Origin: Nodosilinea sp. FACHB-131
Lineage (GTDB): Bacteria; Cyanobacteriota; Cyanobacteriia; Phormidesmidales; Phormidesmidaceae
Assembly (NCBI RefSeq): GCF_014695395.1
Contig: NZ_JACJOF010000005.1
Span: 62,001-126,000 of the forward strand
Direction of reading: 5' to 3'
Length of the DNA: 64,000 nucleotides
Position numbers and translations under genes: made by a program. Below the pieces are notes generated by a model. The model was given only the letters and a program-made list of their open reading frames with translations, did not search any database and was not told the DNA's origin. Within the stretch, counting starts at the first letter, position 1, and each line of letters begins with the position of its first letter. Shown here piece after piece: positions 17,845 to 26,335 of the stretch.

Positions 17845-18162
17845 CTAGCCTTGGCCAAACTGCTTTTGGTAGACGATATCTTCCTTCTCGGTCTCTAGCT
17901 TGATGTCCGATCGCGGGTAAGCGACGCATAGCAGCGCGTAGCCCTCGGCCTGCAGCTCGGTACTCACCCCCATGCCTTCACTCTGATCGACCTCGCCCTC
18001 CAGCACCAGGGCGGCGCAGGTCGTACATACCCCCGCCCCACAGGAGGTCGGTAGGTCTAACCCCACCGCATGAGCCGCCGCCAAAATAGTCTGGTCTTCC
18101 GGAACGGTGATGGTTTGAGTAGTGCCCTGGTGGTGAATTTCGACGGAGTAGCTAGTGGCCAT
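17845..18162 (-). CDS. Plant-type [2Fe-2S] ferredoxin
   Basis: The 105-residue protein has the four cluster cysteines in the CX4CX2C...C pattern (Cys41, Cys46, Cys49 and Cys79) in the segments TSCGAGVCTTCA and LLCVAYPRSD. The N-terminal beta strands (YSVEIHHQG) and the DQTILAAAHAVGLDLP helix are as in PetF-type ferredoxins. The C-terminus EKEDIVYQKQFGQG is longer than in the main photosynthetic ferredoxin, so this is probably a paralogue with a special electron partner. It lies upstream of the DUF3326 pair on the same strand. Confidence 0.93.
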   Translation of the reverse strand: MATSYSVEIHHQGTTQTITVPEDQTILAAAHAVGLDLPTSCGAGVCTTCAALVLEGEVDQSEGMGVSTELQAEGYALLCVAYPRSDIKLETEKEDIVYQKQFGQG

Positions 18163-18299
18163 AGCGAGTTGACGAGAATTTAGGTGAGCAATTGTTTAGA
18201 GGACCGTCGCCAATTCAGGTTAGAGACTTGAGCTTTCCTACCAGCAAAACTCAACCTCTGGACTGGGCCTTGGCCGATCGCAATCCAAATTTCAACCTA

Positions 18300-18473
18300 T
18301 CATCCCACCGGAAAAGTGCGGTCAAATTCTTCTAGCAGATCGTCCATTTCCTCGATCGCCTGGTTGACATCAATGCGCAGGGTGCCCAGATCAGGCTGCT
18401 CCAGCAGTTGAATCAGCGCCTCTCGCTTAGAGCGAATGGTGGCAATGCGATCGCGAATCATTTGCAATTCCAT
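18300..18473 (-). CDS. Small helical protein of unknown function
   Basis: The 57-residue protein MELQMIRDRI... is charged and mostly helical, with one probable amphipathic helix pair (residues 1-26 and 33-52) and no cysteine. I chose the ATG at 18473 because a strong AGGGGGA lies 4-5 nt upstream. A longer frame to 18518 or 18656 reads through the intergenic repeat array as a His/Pro/Thr-rich stretch, which is not a plausible protein sequence. I do not recognise the family. Confidence 0.62.
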   Translation of the reverse strand: MELQMIRDRIATIRSKREALIQLLEQPDLGTLRIDVNQAIEEMDDLLEEFDRTFPVG

Positions 18474-18531
18474 AGCGTCCCCCTGGAGAGTGTGGCCTAG
18501 AGTGTCCTTCGACAGCATAAACAACTTTGTG

Positions 18532-18720
18532 GCGGGATGGGTAGGCGGGTGAATGGGTAGGCGGGTGAATGGGTAGGCGGGTGAATGGGTAGGCGGGTGG
18601 ATGGGTAGATGGGTAGGCGGGTGATGGGTAGGCGGGTAGGTGCCCAACTCATCCACTCATCCACACATCCACCCGCCCACTTGCCTACCCATCTAACCCC
18701 CTCCCTACCTTTCTCACCCA
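18532..18720. repeat. 16-bp tandem array with a facing inverted arm, GGGTAGGC family
   Basis: The unit GGGTAGGCGGGTGAAT is repeated three times exactly and then several times with changes or deletions (18539-18640). A facing arm of CCATCCACTC and CCCGCCCACTTGCCTACCCATC (18648-18693) can pair with it. The array lies between divergent genes (18473 minus and 18766 plus), so it is not a terminator and should be in or near both promoters. Confidence 0.85.
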
Positions 18721-18765
18721 CAAGACGGCATGATAGTCAGAAGTAATCTTTCCACCGAGGGTCGT

Positions 18766-19353
18766 ATGCTGGGGCGAATTAAGTTAGGGCGAATCAACCT
18801 GAGTTTGGTGCTGCTGGCAGTGGGTGGGGTGCTCACTATTGTCGGATTCGTGGCCTACTTTCAAGACAATTCCACCCTCAATCTGGTTGGTTTCTTCTAC
18901 GGCATTCCTGTGTTGCTGGGTGGGTTAGCGCTGCGGGCCGCTGAGCTAGAGCCGGTGTCCTACACCCAGCCCACCTCGCCTGAGGTGCTTAAACTGCGCG
19001 AAGAGCAGGCCACCTCCACCCAAAACCAGGTGCGTCTTGACGTGACCCGCTACCGCTATGGCCAGGAAGCCCACCTCGATGTCGCCTTGCAAAAGCTAGG
19101 GCTCAGCCCCTCGGGGCAAGAGTGCCCTGAACTCAGCGGCTTGCACGAGACTGAAATCGACGGCAACTATGCCCTAGTGCTGGAGTTTGACTCGTCTATG
19201 GTGCCCTTTTCTACCTGGGTGGAAAAGAAAGCCAAAATTGAGTCGTTCTTTGGCCCTAACGTGCGCGCCGAACTCAGCCAGCCCACTGAAGACCAGGTGA
19301 ACTTGGCGTTGGTGACCCTGCTAGAGCCTGCTCCCACTCCGGTAGAGGCCTAG
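18766..19353 (+). CDS. DUF2854 family membrane protein
   Basis: The 195-residue protein matches DUF2854, a family of cyanobacteria and plant plastids. Two hydrophobic segments (about residues 10-32 and 42-58) are followed by a soluble domain with RLDVTRYRYGQEAHLDVALQKLGL and SMVPFSTWVEKKAKIESFFGPNV. The function is unknown. I chose the ATG at 18766, which has GAGGG just upstream. An ATG at 18730 would add 12 residues. The divergent promoter region is filled by the 16-bp repeat array. Confidence 0.85.
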   Translation: MLGRIKLGRINLSLVLLAVGGVLTIVGFVAYFQDNSTLNLVGFFYGIPVLLGGLALRAAELEPVSYTQPTSPEVLKLREEQATSTQNQVRLDVTRYRYGQEAHLDVALQKLGLSPSGQECPELSGLHETEIDGNYALVLEFDSSMVPFSTWVEKKAKIESFFGPNVRAELSQPTEDQVNLALVTLLEPAPTPVEA

Positions 19354-19385
19354 TGGTCTGCTAAGCCAAAGGTGACAGGTGAGTG

Positions 19386-19453
19386 GGGGTTCAGGGTTCA
19401 AGGTCTCGGGTTCACGACCGGCTTAGACCCAACACCCTAAACCCTGAACCCCA
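19386..19453. repeat. Inverted repeat, TTCAGGG/TTTAGGG family
   Basis: GGGGTTCAGGGTT at the left pairs with AACCCTGAACCCC at the right (13 bp), with further degenerate GGGTTCA-like units in between. It lies between two plus-strand genes. The family resembles the element at 53040-53104. Confidence 0.75.
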
Positions 19454-19590
19454 AGCTGTTAAAGCCTGCTGCAATCAGCTCAGCCAAGTACCAGTCTTTT
19501 ATCGGTGGATAGGTTTTGTTACTCAGCAGCTGTTTTACGATGGGTCGCGCTTCTCTAGCCCAGTCCACCGGGCGCAAGCTTCTCAGCCAA

Positions 19591-20313
19591 ATGGTGTTCA
19601 CCCTACGCCGCCTGGTGTTGGTCGCTGTGCTGTGGGGTCTAACTGCCTGCGGCACGACGACGCTCCAGGTCACCACCGAGTATCAAACGGTGACCCCCAG
19701 TGCCGACGGCATTGGCCGGGTTTACCTAGGCCGAGAAATTGCGCAGACCATGGGTCACCGGGGCGCTGGCTGGCTCGATCGCCCCAGTCGAGTACTGCAA
19801 GAACGGCCCCAGGCGGCGATCGCCGCCCTCGACCTTTCCCCCACCGATATCGTTGCCGATGTGGGCGCTGGCACTGGCTACTTTGCCCGTCGCATTGCTC
19901 CCCTTGTTCCGCAAGGGAAGGTGCTGGCGGTGGATATTCAGCCTGAAATGCTGGCTATGCTCCAGGCCGAGCTAGAGGCTAAGGGCATCAAGAATGTGGA
20001 GCCGGTGCTGGGACAGCCCGACAGTCCTAATCTGCCGCCCAACTCTGTTGACTTAGCGCTCATGGTCGACGCGTACCACGAGTTTGCCAACCCCCGCGAA
20101 GTGATGGAGGGCGTTGTGGCGGCCCTCAAGCCTGGCGGGCGGGTCGTCCTGGCCGAGTATAAAGCCGAAAACCCCAGGGTCATGATCAAGCGGCTGCACA
20201 AGATGAGCGTGGCCCAGGTACGCCGCGAAATGGCCGCCGTAGGCCTGAACTGGGTCAAGACCGACGATCGCCTACCCGAGCAGCATCTGCTGTTTTTTCA
20301 AAAGCCGGCTTAA
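19591..20313 (+). CDS. Class I SAM methyltransferase with a lipoprotein signal
   Basis: The protein has a Rossmann methyltransferase fold: motif I DVGAGTGYFARRIA, post-I VLAVDIQPEM, motif II-like VDLALMVDAYHEF and the PGGRVVLAEYK strand. The N-terminus MVFTLRRLVLVAVLWGLTAC is a typical lipoprotein signal with the lipidated Cys at position 20, so export is predicted. That is odd for an enzyme that needs cytoplasmic SAM. Alternative starts at 19540 (ATG) and 19516 keep the same lipobox. The substrate is unknown. The next gene, 58 nt on, is the CyanoP lipoprotein. Confidence 0.85.
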   Translation: MVFTLRRLVLVAVLWGLTACGTTTLQVTTEYQTVTPSADGIGRVYLGREIAQTMGHRGAGWLDRPSRVLQERPQAAIAALDLSPTDIVADVGAGTGYFARRIAPLVPQGKVLAVDIQPEMLAMLQAELEAKGIKNVEPVLGQPDSPNLPPNSVDLALMVDAYHEFANPREVMEGVVAALKPGGRVVLAEYKAENPRVMIKRLHKMSVAQVRREMAAVGLNWVKTDDRLPEQHLLFFQKPA

Positions 20314-20371
20314 GCAGCCCGTGTGAGACAATTAATTATTATTGATAATTGAGATCCAAGGATATTGACCC

Positions 20372-20914
20372 ATGCTGAAGCGGCTGGCCACAGTGCTTTT
20401 GATTGTTTTTGCTGTCACCCTCCAGGGCTGTGTGGGTGGCGGTGGTGGTCTTCAGGCCTACGCCGACCAATATTCGGGCTACGAGTTTATGTACCCCAGC
20501 GGCTGGGTTGAGGTCAAAGTACCCGGCGCTGCCGACATCGTCTTTCACGACATCATTCACGAAACTGAGAACATCAGCGTGGTGATCAGCGACGTGCCCG
20601 AGGGCAAAGACCTCGATGCCCTCGGTACACCCACCGAAGTGGGCTACAAACTCTCCAAAAGCTTCAGCGCCCTAGCAGGGGATGATAGCAGGGTCGATTT
20701 GCTCAGCGCCCAGCGCATCGACACAGTGGATGACAAAACCTATTACATCTTGGAGTACCTAGCCGATTTGCCTGCCGGGCCGCGCCACAACCTGGCCAGC
20801 GCCATTGTGCGCCGAGGCAAGCTCTACACCTTCAACGCCTCGACTGATGAAGGCCGCTGGGACAAGGTTCGAGACTTGATGAAGCAGTCGGTGGCCTCGT
20901 TTAAGGTCTCCTAG
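20372..20914 (+). CDS. CyanoP-type PsbP-like photosystem II lipoprotein
   Basis: The 180-residue protein has a lipoprotein signal ending at Cys20 (VTLQGC) followed by a Gly-rich stretch. The mature part is a PsbP domain with YSGYEFMYPSGWVEV near the start, VSDVPEGKDLDALGTP and GRWDKVRDLMKQSVASFKV at the end. CyanoP (Sll1418-like) sits on the lumenal face and takes part in PSII assembly rather than in mature oxygen evolution. It lies in the same orientation as the methyltransferase and Maf genes. Confidence 0.93.
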   Translation: MLKRLATVLLIVFAVTLQGCVGGGGGLQAYADQYSGYEFMYPSGWVEVKVPGAADIVFHDIIHETENISVVISDVPEGKDLDALGTPTEVGYKLSKSFSALAGDDSRVDLLSAQRIDTVDDKTYYILEYLADLPAGPRHNLASAIVRRGKLYTFNASTDEGRWDKVRDLMKQSVASFKVS

Positions 20915-21321
20915 GCCTATCCACCGGCTGGTAGGGCGTCGGCGATCGCTCCCTAGGGATGCTTCAACCGGGCCGTACCCTCGTAATCTCAATCTCTCCC
21001 CCGGCCTAACCGTAGAAGTAGCGCTCTCCTCTCTCCCAATTAGGTGAAGAGGAGGAATTTTGACGGCAAACGCGCTTAGCATGAAAGTCCCTGCGTAGTC
21101 TCAGTAGCTCGCAAAGTCCCTGCTAGCCCACCCCGCGGGAAGCAAGCTACATCCCCAGCCCTTCTTCTAAGGGGAAGACGGGAGCCGGAGAACCTTTCAA
21201 AGTCCCTCTCCCATCTTGGGAGAGGGATTTAGGGAGCGGGCAAGATCTCCTCAGAAATTGTTTTCGATCTACTAAGTCTCCATACCGGAATCACCCCTTT
21301 CAATCGCCGCCGTGTTTAGCC
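20915..21321. other. Gene-free interval with a MITE-like element
   Basis: No coding frame here is convincing. Apart from the MITE-like block at 21098-21281, there is only low-complexity C/T-rich sequence. Confidence 0.6.
21098..21281. mobile_element. MITE-like dispersed element, copy 2
   Basis: Its ends match in inverted orientation: CTCAGTAGCTCGCAAA at the left and the reverse complement of TTTTCGATCTACTAAG at the right (12-13 of 16 identical). Inside are GCGGGAAGCAAGCTAC, GGAGCCGGAGAACCTTTCAAAGTC and a short C/T-rich hairpin CCCTCTCCCATCTTGGGAGAGGG. The same pieces occur at 11770-11920. Confidence 0.6.
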
Positions 21322-21918
21322 ATGCCTACTTCCCCTCGACCCCAGTTTGTTCTCGCTTCAGCCTCAAAGGGTCGTCGCCTGCTGCTGGTAGGAGCAGGCA
21401 TTCAGCCCTTTGTGTACCCCAGCAACTTCGACGAAGATCAAGTTGCCATCACCGACCCGCCTAGCTATGTCGCCACTCTGGCCCGCTGCAAGGCTGAATC
21501 GGTTGCGCCTCAGTTTCCCAGTGCCCTAGTGCTGGGATGCGACTCGGTAATGGCCTTTCGGGGCAAAATCTACGGCAAGCCTAAGGATAAAGAGGATGCG
21601 ATCGCCCGATGGCAAGCCATGCGGGGCCAGGTCTGCGAGATTCACACGGGCCATGCCCTGATTGCCCCCCAGGGGAGAACGCTGGTGCGCAGTGCCGTCA
21701 CCCGCGTTTACTTTTCTCAGGTTGACGACGCCACGATCGTGGCCTACGTCAATTCGGGGGAGCCTCTGGCTTGCGCTGGGGCTTTTTCCATCGACGGCAA
21801 GGGGGGCCTGCTAATCGAAAAAATCGAGGGTTGTCACACCAACGTCATTGGCCTCAGCCTGCCTCTGCTGCGCTCTATGCTAGATGAACTCGGCTATCGA
21901 GCGACAGATTTCTGGTAG
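21322..21918 (+). CDS. Maf family nucleoside triphosphate pyrophosphatase
   Basis: The 198-residue protein has the Maf signature [11 protein letters not shown] at the N-terminus, the acidic motif LGCDSVMAF and the [18 protein letters not shown] segment. [25 protein letters not shown] contains the final active-site region. Maf proteins hydrolyse non-canonical or modified NTPs. The length is typical. It follows the CyanoP gene after about 400 bp that contain a MITE-like element. Confidence 0.93.
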   Translation: MPTSPRPQFVLASASKGRRLLLVGAGIQPFVYPSNFDEDQVAITDPPSYVATLARCKAESVAPQFPSALVLGCDSVMAFRGKIYGKPKDKEDAIARWQAMRGQVCEIHTGHALIAPQGRTLVRSAVTRVYFSQVDDATIVAYVNSGEPLACAGAFSIDGKGGLLIEKIEGCHTNVIGLSLPLLRSMLDELGYRATDFW

Positions 21919-22158
21919 GGTTCTTTTTCCGATATCATGAAGGGATGCTCAAAATTGGCGACTGTAGCTGGCTAAGCGCCGTCGAAGTCAAAAATTCCGT
22001 AACATTAACATTTTCCCTCCGACTTTGCTCGAGGGACGATGGCCAAAATTGAGCGACCTTATGCTGGGACTTGACGTCAGATATTCGTCTCGATGGGGTC
22101 GCAGGGTGATAAGGTTTTTTGTTGTCGATTAATCTGTACAAAGAGGCGTTGGAGAACC

Positions 22159-22398
22159 ATGAGCGCAGAGACTTTTGAAAAGGTCAAAAAGATTGTCAGC
22201 GAGCAGCTAGGGGTTGAAGAGGGTGACGTTAAGCCCGAAGCTAGCTTTGCCAACGACCTGGGCGCCGATTCTCTCGATACCGTAGAGCTAGTTATGGCTC
22301 TGGAAGAAGAATTTGGTATCGAAATTCCTGACGAAGCGGCAGAGAATATTGCCACGGTGCAGGATGCCGTTAACTTCATCGAAGAAAAAGCTGCCTAG
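22159..22398 (+). CDS. acpP: Acyl carrier protein
   Basis: The 79-residue protein carries the growing acyl chain in fatty-acid synthesis. Ser38 in the motif GADSLDTVE is the phosphopantetheine attachment site. The sequence is acidic and four-helical, as in all ACPs. The ATG at 22159 has GGAG 5 nt upstream; a longer frame from 22093 has no family support. The order acpP-fabF-tkt is a conserved cyanobacterial cluster. Confidence 0.97.
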   Translation: MSAETFEKVKKIVSEQLGVEEGDVKPEASFANDLGADSLDTVELVMALEEEFGIEIPDEAAENIATVQDAVNFIEEKAA

Positions 22399-22407
22399 GC
22401 CGTCTCC

Positions 22408-22433
22408 AATCCCAGGACTTGGCTTGGGATTAG
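22408..22433 (+). terminator. Weak hairpin between acpP and fabF
   Basis: AATCCCA and TGGGATT (7 bp) enclose a loop of about 10 nt. No T-tract follows, so this may only attenuate transcription or stabilise the acpP transcript. Confidence 0.4.
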
Positions 22434-22551
22434 GTTAACGCCTGTATTAGCAGACGTGGGGGGAAGCCGAGGGGTGCCCCCCATGCCATCGGTTTTATAG
22501 CTGGCCCGCCCGGCCCCCCTAACTTCGACCTGGTTCACCTGAAATTTGGCT

Positions 22552-23805
22552 ATGGCAAACTCTGACTCAAAGCGCGTTGTGGTGACTGGCATGGATGCCA
22601 TTACCCCCATTGGCAATAGCCTGGAGGAGTACTGGGCTGGGCTAGTGGCTGGGCGTAGCGGCACAGCTCGTATTACCCATTTCGACCCTTCTCAGCACGC
22701 GTCGCAAATTGCTGCGGAAGTCAAAGGGTTCGACCCAAGCGACTTTCTTGACAAAAAAGAAGTCAGGCGCATGGATCGCTTCTCCCAGTTTGCGGTGATT
22801 GCTGGTCAGCGCGCCCTCCAGCACTCGGGACTGACCATTACCGATCTCAACGCCGAGCAAATTGGCACCTGTATTGGTTCTGGCATCGGCGGCCTCAAGG
22901 TCTTAGAAGACCAGCAGGAGATCTATCTCGACCGGGGCCCTAGCCGTTGCAGCCCCTTCATGATTCCGATGATGATTGCCAACATGGCGGCGGGGTTAAC
23001 GGCTATCCATACGGGGGCCAAGGGGCCAAGCACCTGTGCTGTCACCGCCTGTGCTGCTGGGTCTAACGCCATCGGCGACGCTTTTCGGTTGATTCAAAAC
23101 GGCTATGCCCAGGCAATGATCTGCGGTGGCACCGAAGCGGCGGTCACGCCCCTGTCCGTTGCGGGTTTTGCCTCGGCCCGCGCCCTCTCCACCCGCAACG
23201 ATGACCCCGCCACCGCCAGCCGCCCCTTTGACAAAACCCGCGATGGCTTTGTGATTGGCGAAGGCTGCGGCATTTTGATCCTCGAAGAACTAGAGCATGC
23301 CCTGAGCCGGGGAGCGACGATCTACGGCGAGATTGTCGGCTACGGCATGACCTGCGACGCCTACCACATGACGGCACCAGTGCCCGGTGGGGCCGGGGCA
23401 GCCCGCTGCATTCAGCTGGCGCTCAAGGATGCGGAGATTTTGCCGGGCGACATTAGCTATATCAACGCCCACGGCACCAGTACGGAAGCCAATGACCCCA
23501 CTGAAACCCAGGCGATTAAAACCGCCTTAGGGGATGTGGCCTATAAGGTGGCGGTGAGTTCGACCAAGTCAATGACCGGGCACCTGCTGGGAGGATCTGG
23601 AGGCATTGAGGCGGTGGCCACCTGTCTGGCGATCGCCAACGACATTGCCCCTCCCACCATCAACCTCCACGACCCTGACCCCGACTGCGACCTCGACTAT
23701 ATTCCTAACCAAAGTCGCCCCATGCCGATTGAGGTGGCGATTTCCAACTCCTTTGGTTTTGGAGGCCACAACGTTACCCTAGTGTTTAAGAAATACCGTA
23801 GCTAG
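22552..23805 (+). CDS. fabF: Beta-ketoacyl-ACP synthase II
   Basis: This condensing enzyme elongates acyl-ACP. It has the nucleophile motif TACAAGSNAIGDAF (Cys near residue 165), the first catalytic His in NAHGTSTEANDPTE and the second in TGHLLGGSGG. The GEGCGILILEELE segment and the C-terminal SNSFGFGGHN are typical. The start is the ATG at 22552; an in-frame TTG at 22546 is equivalent. It follows acpP by about 150 nt and precedes tkt. Confidence 0.97.
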   Translation: MANSDSKRVVVTGMDAITPIGNSLEEYWAGLVAGRSGTARITHFDPSQHASQIAAEVKGFDPSDFLDKKEVRRMDRFSQFAVIAGQRALQHSGLTITDLNAEQIGTCIGSGIGGLKVLEDQQEIYLDRGPSRCSPFMIPMMIANMAAGLTAIHTGAKGPSTCAVTACAAGSNAIGDAFRLIQNGYAQAMICGGTEAAVTPLSVAGFASARALSTRNDDPATASRPFDKTRDGFVIGEGCGILILEELEHALSRGATIYGEIVGYGMTCDAYHMTAPVPGGAGAARCIQLALKDAEILPGDISYINAHGTSTEANDPTETQAIKTALGDVAYKVAVSSTKSMTGHLLGGSGGIEAVATCLAIANDIAPPTINLHDPDPDCDLDYIPNQSRPMPIEVAISNSFGFGGHNVTLVFKKYRS

Positions 23806-24042
23806 AGCTACAGGTTGAATCAATTGATAGGTATAATGACCTAAAAATGTGCCGTTTGGCACTTGAGCTTTGTGCCTTGCCTAGCCAGAGGGTATTGACA
23901 ATCGTCTGGTTGCGGGGTCTGCTGAAGGGCAAGGCTGTGTGTGGGGTCTTGATCGATTTAGGCCGATAACTTTGTTAGCCCCTGGGCTAGTCCTAGTGCT
24001 GCGTGCTGCTGCTAAAAAAACCGTCGTTAAGCTGTTGAACCT

Positions 24043-26049
24043 ATGGCTGTTGCAACCCAATCCCTGGAAGAACTCTGTATTAATTCCATTCGCTTTTTAG
24101 CGATTGATGCGGTGGAAAAGGCCAAATCAGGCCACCCCGGTCTGCCCATGGGCGCAGCGCCCATGGCCTTTGTGCTGTGGGACAAGTTCATGCGGGTCAA
24201 CCCCAAGAACCCCCAGTGGTTTAACCGCGATCGCTTCGTGTTGTCGGCGGGCCACGGCTGCATGCTGCAATATGCCTTGCTCTACCTGAGCGGTTTTGAC
24301 AGCGTGACGCTGGATGACATCAAGCAGTTCCGCCAGTGGGGCGCTCGCACCCCCGGCCACCCCGAGAACTTTGAAACCCCCGGCATTGAAGTCACGACTG
24401 GCCCTCTGGGTCAGGGCATTGCCAACGCCGTGGGCTTAGCTATGGCTGAAGCTCACCTGGCCGCCAAATTCAACAAGCCCGACGCCACCCTGGTGGACCA
24501 CTACACCTATGTGATCTTGGGCGACGGCTGCAATATGGAAGGGGTTTCCGGCGAAGCCTGCTCCCTGGCAGGGCACCTGGGTCTGGGCAAGCTGATCGCC
24601 CTCTACGACGACAACCACATCTCCATCGACGGTTCCACCGATATCTCCTTCACCGAAGATGTGGGCAAGCGCTTTGAGGCCTACGGCTGGCACGTGCTGC
24701 ACGTGGAGAATGGTAATACAGATTTAGATGCCATTGCCAAAGCGATCGAAGAGGCTAAATCCGTTAGCGATCGCCCCTCGATGATCAAAGTCACCACCAC
24801 CATTGGCTACGGTTCCCCCAACAAGCAAAACACCGCTGGCGTTCACGGTGCAGCTCTAGGCGGCGACGAGATCAAGCTCACCCGCGAAAACCTGGGCTGG
24901 AGCTACGGTGAATTTGAAATTCCCGAAGACGCCCTCAGCCACATGCGCAAGGCTGTCGATCGCGGAGCTAGCCTTCAGGCCGAGTGGGAAGAAACCCTCG
25001 CTACTTACCGCACCAAGTACGCTGCCGAAGCGGCTGAGTTCGAGCGTATGCTAGCAGGCAAACTACCCGAGGGCTGGGCCGACGCACTGCCCACCTACAC
25101 CCCCGAAGATAAGGCCCTAGCGACCCGCAAGAACTCTGAGGTTACCCTCAACGCTCTGGCTCCGGCTATCCCCGAGTTGATCGGTGGTTCCGCTGACCTC
25201 ACCCACTCGAACCTGACCGAGCTAAAAATCTCCGGCAGCTTCCAGAAAGGGGCCTACGAAAACCGCAACCTGCGCTTTGGCGTGCGCGAGCACGGCATGG
25301 GCGCGATCTGCAACGGCATTGCCCTGCACAACTCGGGTCTGATTCCCTACTGCGCCACCTTCCTGGTGTTTGCCGACTACATGCGGGCGGCGATTCGCCT
25401 GTCGGCCCTCTCCCAGGCCGGGGTGATCTACGTCATGACCCACGACTCCATTGGTCTGGGCGAAGATGGTCCCACCCACCAGCCGGTAGAAACCATTGCC
25501 TCCCTGCGGGCCATTCCCAACCTGATCGTGATTCGCCCTGCCGACGGCACCGAAACCTCTGGGGCCTACAAGATCGCCGTGGAGCATCGCAAGACCCCCA
25601 CGCTGATGGCCTTTAGCCGTCAAAACCTGCCTAACCTGCCTGGTTCTTCGATCGAAGGCGTAGCCAAAGGGGCCTACACCGTCGACGACTGTGACGGCAC
25701 CCCCGACCTAATCCTGATTGGCACGGGCAGCGAAGTTAGCCTCTGCGTCAATGCTGCTCAGGAACTGCGGGCCGCTGGTACCAAGGTGCGCGTAGTTTCT
25801 ATGCCTTCCTGGGAACTGTTTGACATCCAAGATGCCGCCTACCAGGAGTCAGTGCTGCCTAAGGCAGTGACCAAGCGCCTGGCAGTAGAAGCGGGCATCA
25901 CCATGGGCTGGTGCCGCTACGTGGGTGCCGAAGGTGACGTGATTGGCGTCGATCGCTTTGGGGCCTCTGCCCCTGGCGACCTAGTGATGGAGAAGTTTGG
26001 CTTCACGGTCGAGAACGTAGTCAGCCGGGCCAAGGCACTGCTGGGCTAA
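24043..26049 (+). CDS. tkt: Transketolase
   Basis: The 668-residue protein is a thiamine-diphosphate enzyme of the Calvin cycle and pentose phosphate pathway. It has the N-terminal [15 protein letters not shown] motif, the ThDP-binding [13 protein letters not shown] and the [13 protein letters not shown] segment. The transketolase motif [17 protein letters not shown] lies in the second half. The length is standard. It lies downstream of acpP-fabF and ends in a strong terminator. Confidence 0.97.
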   Translation: MAVATQSLEELCINSIRFLAIDAVEKAKSGHPGLPMGAAPMAFVLWDKFMRVNPKNPQWFNRDRFVLSAGHGCMLQYALLYLSGFDSVTLDDIKQFRQWGARTPGHPENFETPGIEVTTGPLGQGIANAVGLAMAEAHLAAKFNKPDATLVDHYTYVILGDGCNMEGVSGEACSLAGHLGLGKLIALYDDNHISIDGSTDISFTEDVGKRFEAYGWHVLHVENGNTDLDAIAKAIEEAKSVSDRPSMIKVTTTIGYGSPNKQNTAGVHGAALGGDEIKLTRENLGWSYGEFEIPEDALSHMRKAVDRGASLQAEWEETLATYRTKYAAEAAEFERMLAGKLPEGWADALPTYTPEDKALATRKNSEVTLNALAPAIPELIGGSADLTHSNLTELKISGSFQKGAYENRNLRFGVREHGMGAICNGIALHNSGLIPYCATFLVFADYMRAAIRLSALSQAGVIYVMTHDSIGLGEDGPTHQPVETIASLRAIPNLIVIRPADGTETSGAYKIAVEHRKTPTLMAFSRQNLPNLPGSSIEGVAKGAYTVDDCDGTPDLILIGTGSEVSLCVNAAQELRAAGTKVRVVSMPSWELFDIQDAAYQESVLPKAVTKRLAVEAGITMGWCRYVGAEGDVIGVDRFGASAPGDLVMEKFGFTVENVVSRAKALLG

Positions 26050-26091
26050 GGGTTCTAGAATTACCTCTGGAATGAGGCGATCGCCTAAATC

Positions 26092-26128
26092 AAGGCTCCA
26101 GGCTTTTCTAAAAGCCCTGGAGCCTTTA
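26092..26128 (+). terminator. Rho-independent terminator after tkt
   Basis: AAGGCTCCAGG (26092-26102) pairs with CCTGGAGCCTT, and the loop itself can form CTTTT/AAAAG. A short T-stretch (TTTAACT) follows. It lies about 45 nt after the tkt stop. Confidence 0.85.
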
Positions 26129-26335
26129 ACTATTGATGGCTTAGCTGGGTGAGGTGAGGGCTGCTCGTCAGATTCGGGGAAACCGGTCTCTAAAGAGCGG
26201 ATGCCAGGGTAAGAGGTGCAAAGATTACAGTGTGGATGGTGAATTGAACCCTAGGACTGCTTAGGCTAAGGCCCGAGCAACAAAGCGCCTTCGGCAATTC
26301 CTTGCAATGATGCATTAGCTTGGTGATGACACGCT

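Noticed and set aside
18474-18656. N-terminal extension of the minus-strand small gene, rich in His, Pro and Thr
   Set aside because: It is the translation of the tandem repeat array, and a strong ribosome-binding site marks the start at 18473.
18532-18720. Possible CRISPR array
   Set aside because: The repeats are 16 bp and directly adjacent, with no spacers of uniform length and no cas gene nearby.
22725-22740. GGGTTCGACCC, similar to a tRNA T-arm
   Set aside because: It lies within fabF, in a conserved coding region, without acceptor or anticodon stems. No tRNA was found in the window.
25222-25623. Long minus-strand open frame inside tkt
   Set aside because: It is a shadow of the transketolase coding sequence; GC-rich codon use opens the reverse frame.
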